A DNA stretch of 5,783 nt from Treponema sp. (GTDB lineage Bacteria; Spirochaetota; Spirochaetia; Treponematales; Treponemataceae). A model generated the notes under the pieces. The model ran no database searches. It had not been told where the DNA came from and saw nothing but the letters and a program-made list of their open reading frames with translations. The stretch lies in assembly GCA_022510885.1 (NCBI GenBank), contig JAFLSP010000118.1, positions 1-5,783 of the forward strand, written 5' to 3'. The position numbers and the translations under genes were made by a program. Shown here in pieces: positions 4,992-5,783 of the stretch. Numbering within the stretch: the stretch's first letter is position 1; each line of letters starts with the position of its first letter.

Positions 4992-5668
4992 TTAAGCATC
5001 TCATTTTTGACTTGGACAGGACGATGTATCCCACCGACACGCGCATGAGCGAGGATATTTCGTATCGCATCAAAAAGTACGCCGCCGACTTTTGGCACGT
5101 GGATTTTGAAGAGGGGGCGCGGCAGCGTTCGGCGGCGGTGAAGAAGTACGGCACGACGCTCGACTGGCTTGTTGAGGCGGGCGGCTTTTCCGACATTGAG
5201 GACTACTTTTCCGCCGTCCACCCCGAGAACGAGTGCGACGGCCTGTACAAGACGCCCGCCCTGCGCCCGCTTTTGGAGAGCCTCCCGCAGCGCAAGATGA
5301 TTCTGACCAACTCGCCCTACGAACACGCCGACCGCGTGCTGCGCTTTTTGGAAGTGCGCGACCTCTTCGACTCTATCTGCGACATCCGCATGAACAACCT
5401 CAAAGGCAAGCCCGCCGCGAGCGCGTTCCGCAAGGCGCTGGAACTGTGCGGCGGCACGGTGCAGGACAGCATCTTTCTGGACGATGCCGAAGGCTACACG
5501 GACGGCTGGGCCGCGCTCGGCGGCATTGCGGTGCTCGTTGACCCCGCCGGAATGCGCCTGCACACGCCGAACCTGCCCGGCACGACCTACTGCATCGACG
5601 ACATCTACGCGCTTCCCGCCCTGCTCGAAAAGATAGAAATGTCGTCCAAAAACGCCAAAGGCGATTGA
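4988..5668 (+). CDS. HAD-family phosphatase, pyrimidine 5'-nucleotidase type
   Basis: A 226-residue cytoplasmic HAD hydrolase. Motif I is DLDRTMYP at 8-15, with Asp8 the nucleophile and Asp10 the acid/base. A helical cap spans about 17-85. Motif II is LTNS at 106-109, motif III the lysine of KGKP (139-142), and motif IV FLDDA at 163-167 with Asp165 and Asp166 binding Mg2+. The DLDxTxYP start and overall length match the pyrimidine 5'-nucleotidase (Sdt1-like) branch, which removes phosphate from UMP or CMP, but other small phosphates are possible. Arg11 stands where Asn is most common in this motif. The ATG overlaps the TGA of the barrel gene (ATGA, 4988-4991). A weak AGG at 4977-4979 gives 8-base spacing, so translation is probably coupled. 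The stop codon lies inside the -35 of the tRNA promoter. Confidence 0.85.
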   Translation: MIKHLIFDLDRTMYPTDTRMSEDISYRIKKYAADFWHVDFEEGARQRSAAVKKYGTTLDWLVEAGGFSDIEDYFSAVHPENECDGLYKTPALRPLLESLPQRKMILTNSPYEHADRVLRFLEVRDLFDSICDIRMNNLKGKPAASAFRKALELCGGTVQDSIFLDDAEGYTDGWAALGGIAVLVDPAGMRLHTPNLPGTTYCIDDIYALPALLEKIEMSSKNAKGD

Positions 5669-5694
5669 CTAATTCCCGCATTTTGCGGTACTAT
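5665..5694 (+). promoter_or_regulatory. Promoter of tRNA-Ala, overlapping the HAD stop
   Basis: -35 TTGACT (5665-5670, 5/6) includes the HAD stop TGA (5666-5668). The spacer is 18 bases and the -10 is TACTAT (5689-5694, 4/6). Start is predicted near 5701, a few bases before the mature tRNA 5' end. The spacer holds a small dyad, CCGCA (5676-5680) and TGCGG (5684-5688). Confidence 0.6.
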
Positions 5695-5704
5695 ATCATC
5701 ACTT

Positions 5705-5777
5705 GGGGGCGTAGCTCATCTGGTAGAGCATTTGGTTCGCAATCAAAGGGTGGTCGGTTCGAGTCCGATCGTCTCCA
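5705..5777 (+). tRNA. tRNA-Ala (anticodon CGC)
   Basis: A complete cloverleaf can be folded. Acceptor 5705-5711 pairs with 5770-5776. The D stem is GCTC/GAGC (5714-5717, 5726-5729). The anticodon stem is 5731-5735 with 5743-5747, and its loop TTCGCAA carries CGC at 5738-5740. The five-base variable loop is 5748-5752. The T stem is 5753-5757 with 5765-5769, with loop TTCGAGT. The third acceptor pair is G-U (5707 with 5774), the classic alanine identity element, and the discriminator is A (5777). CGC reads the alanine codon GCG, frequent in these genes. The 3' CCA is not encoded (TGG follows), so it must be added enzymatically. Confidence 0.95.
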
Positions 5778-5783
5778 TGGTAA

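Noticed and set aside
4973..5563. Minus-strand open frame antisense to the HAD gene
   Set aside because: Shadow of a gene with all four HAD motifs intact.

Overview
This is a compact, GC-rich bacterial chromosome segment. It holds six protein-coding genes, one tRNA gene and very little spacer DNA. The exported proteins, the beta-barrel-like protein with a signal peptide, and the overall style of the GerMN and exported hypothetical proteins suggest a Gram-negative-type, diderm host. My best guess is a spirochaete of the Treponema group. That is an impression from protein style and not a proof, because there is no rRNA or marker gene here. Nothing looks like a phage, plasmid, insertion sequence or CRISPR array. 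Codon usage looks uniform across all six genes.

Layout. Positions 1-104 are non-coding and carry two hairpins built from related repeats; the one next to the gene is a good terminator for the first gene. 105-1130 (minus) is a PfkB-family sugar kinase resembling 2-keto-3-deoxygluconate kinase, with a strong promoter and a proper ribosome binding site. A 153-base divergent gap leads to 1284-2132 (plus), a membrane-anchored GerMN-domain protein with a long proline-rich linker. It runs head-on into 2129-3196 (minus), an exported protein of unknown function; the two stop codons share one CTAG tetranucleotide. A second divergent gap (3197-3278) with a 10-bp dyad over the two -35 regions separates this from 3279-3818 (plus), a zinc-ribbon NUDIX hydrolase. 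Next come 3849-4991 (plus), a probable outer-membrane beta-barrel, and 4988-5668 (plus), a HAD phosphatase of the pyrimidine 5'-nucleotidase type joined to it by an ATGA overlap. A tRNA-Ala(CGC) at 5705-5777 closes the window.

How the parts relate. The genes look like independent housekeeping or envelope functions and do not form a single pathway. Only the barrel and HAD genes form a clear operon. The most striking theme is regulatory. Four of the five genes that have their own visible promoter (GerMN, exported hypothetical, NUDIX, barrel) have the -10 box only 6-9 bases upstream of the ATG and no usable Shine-Dalgarno, so their mRNAs are predicted to be leaderless or nearly so. The kinase has a conventional leader. 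Two promoters (barrel gene and tRNA) have their -35 hexamer built over the stop codon of the preceding gene. I see no convincing new multi-gene system; the findings are mainly about expression architecture and a few unassigned proteins.
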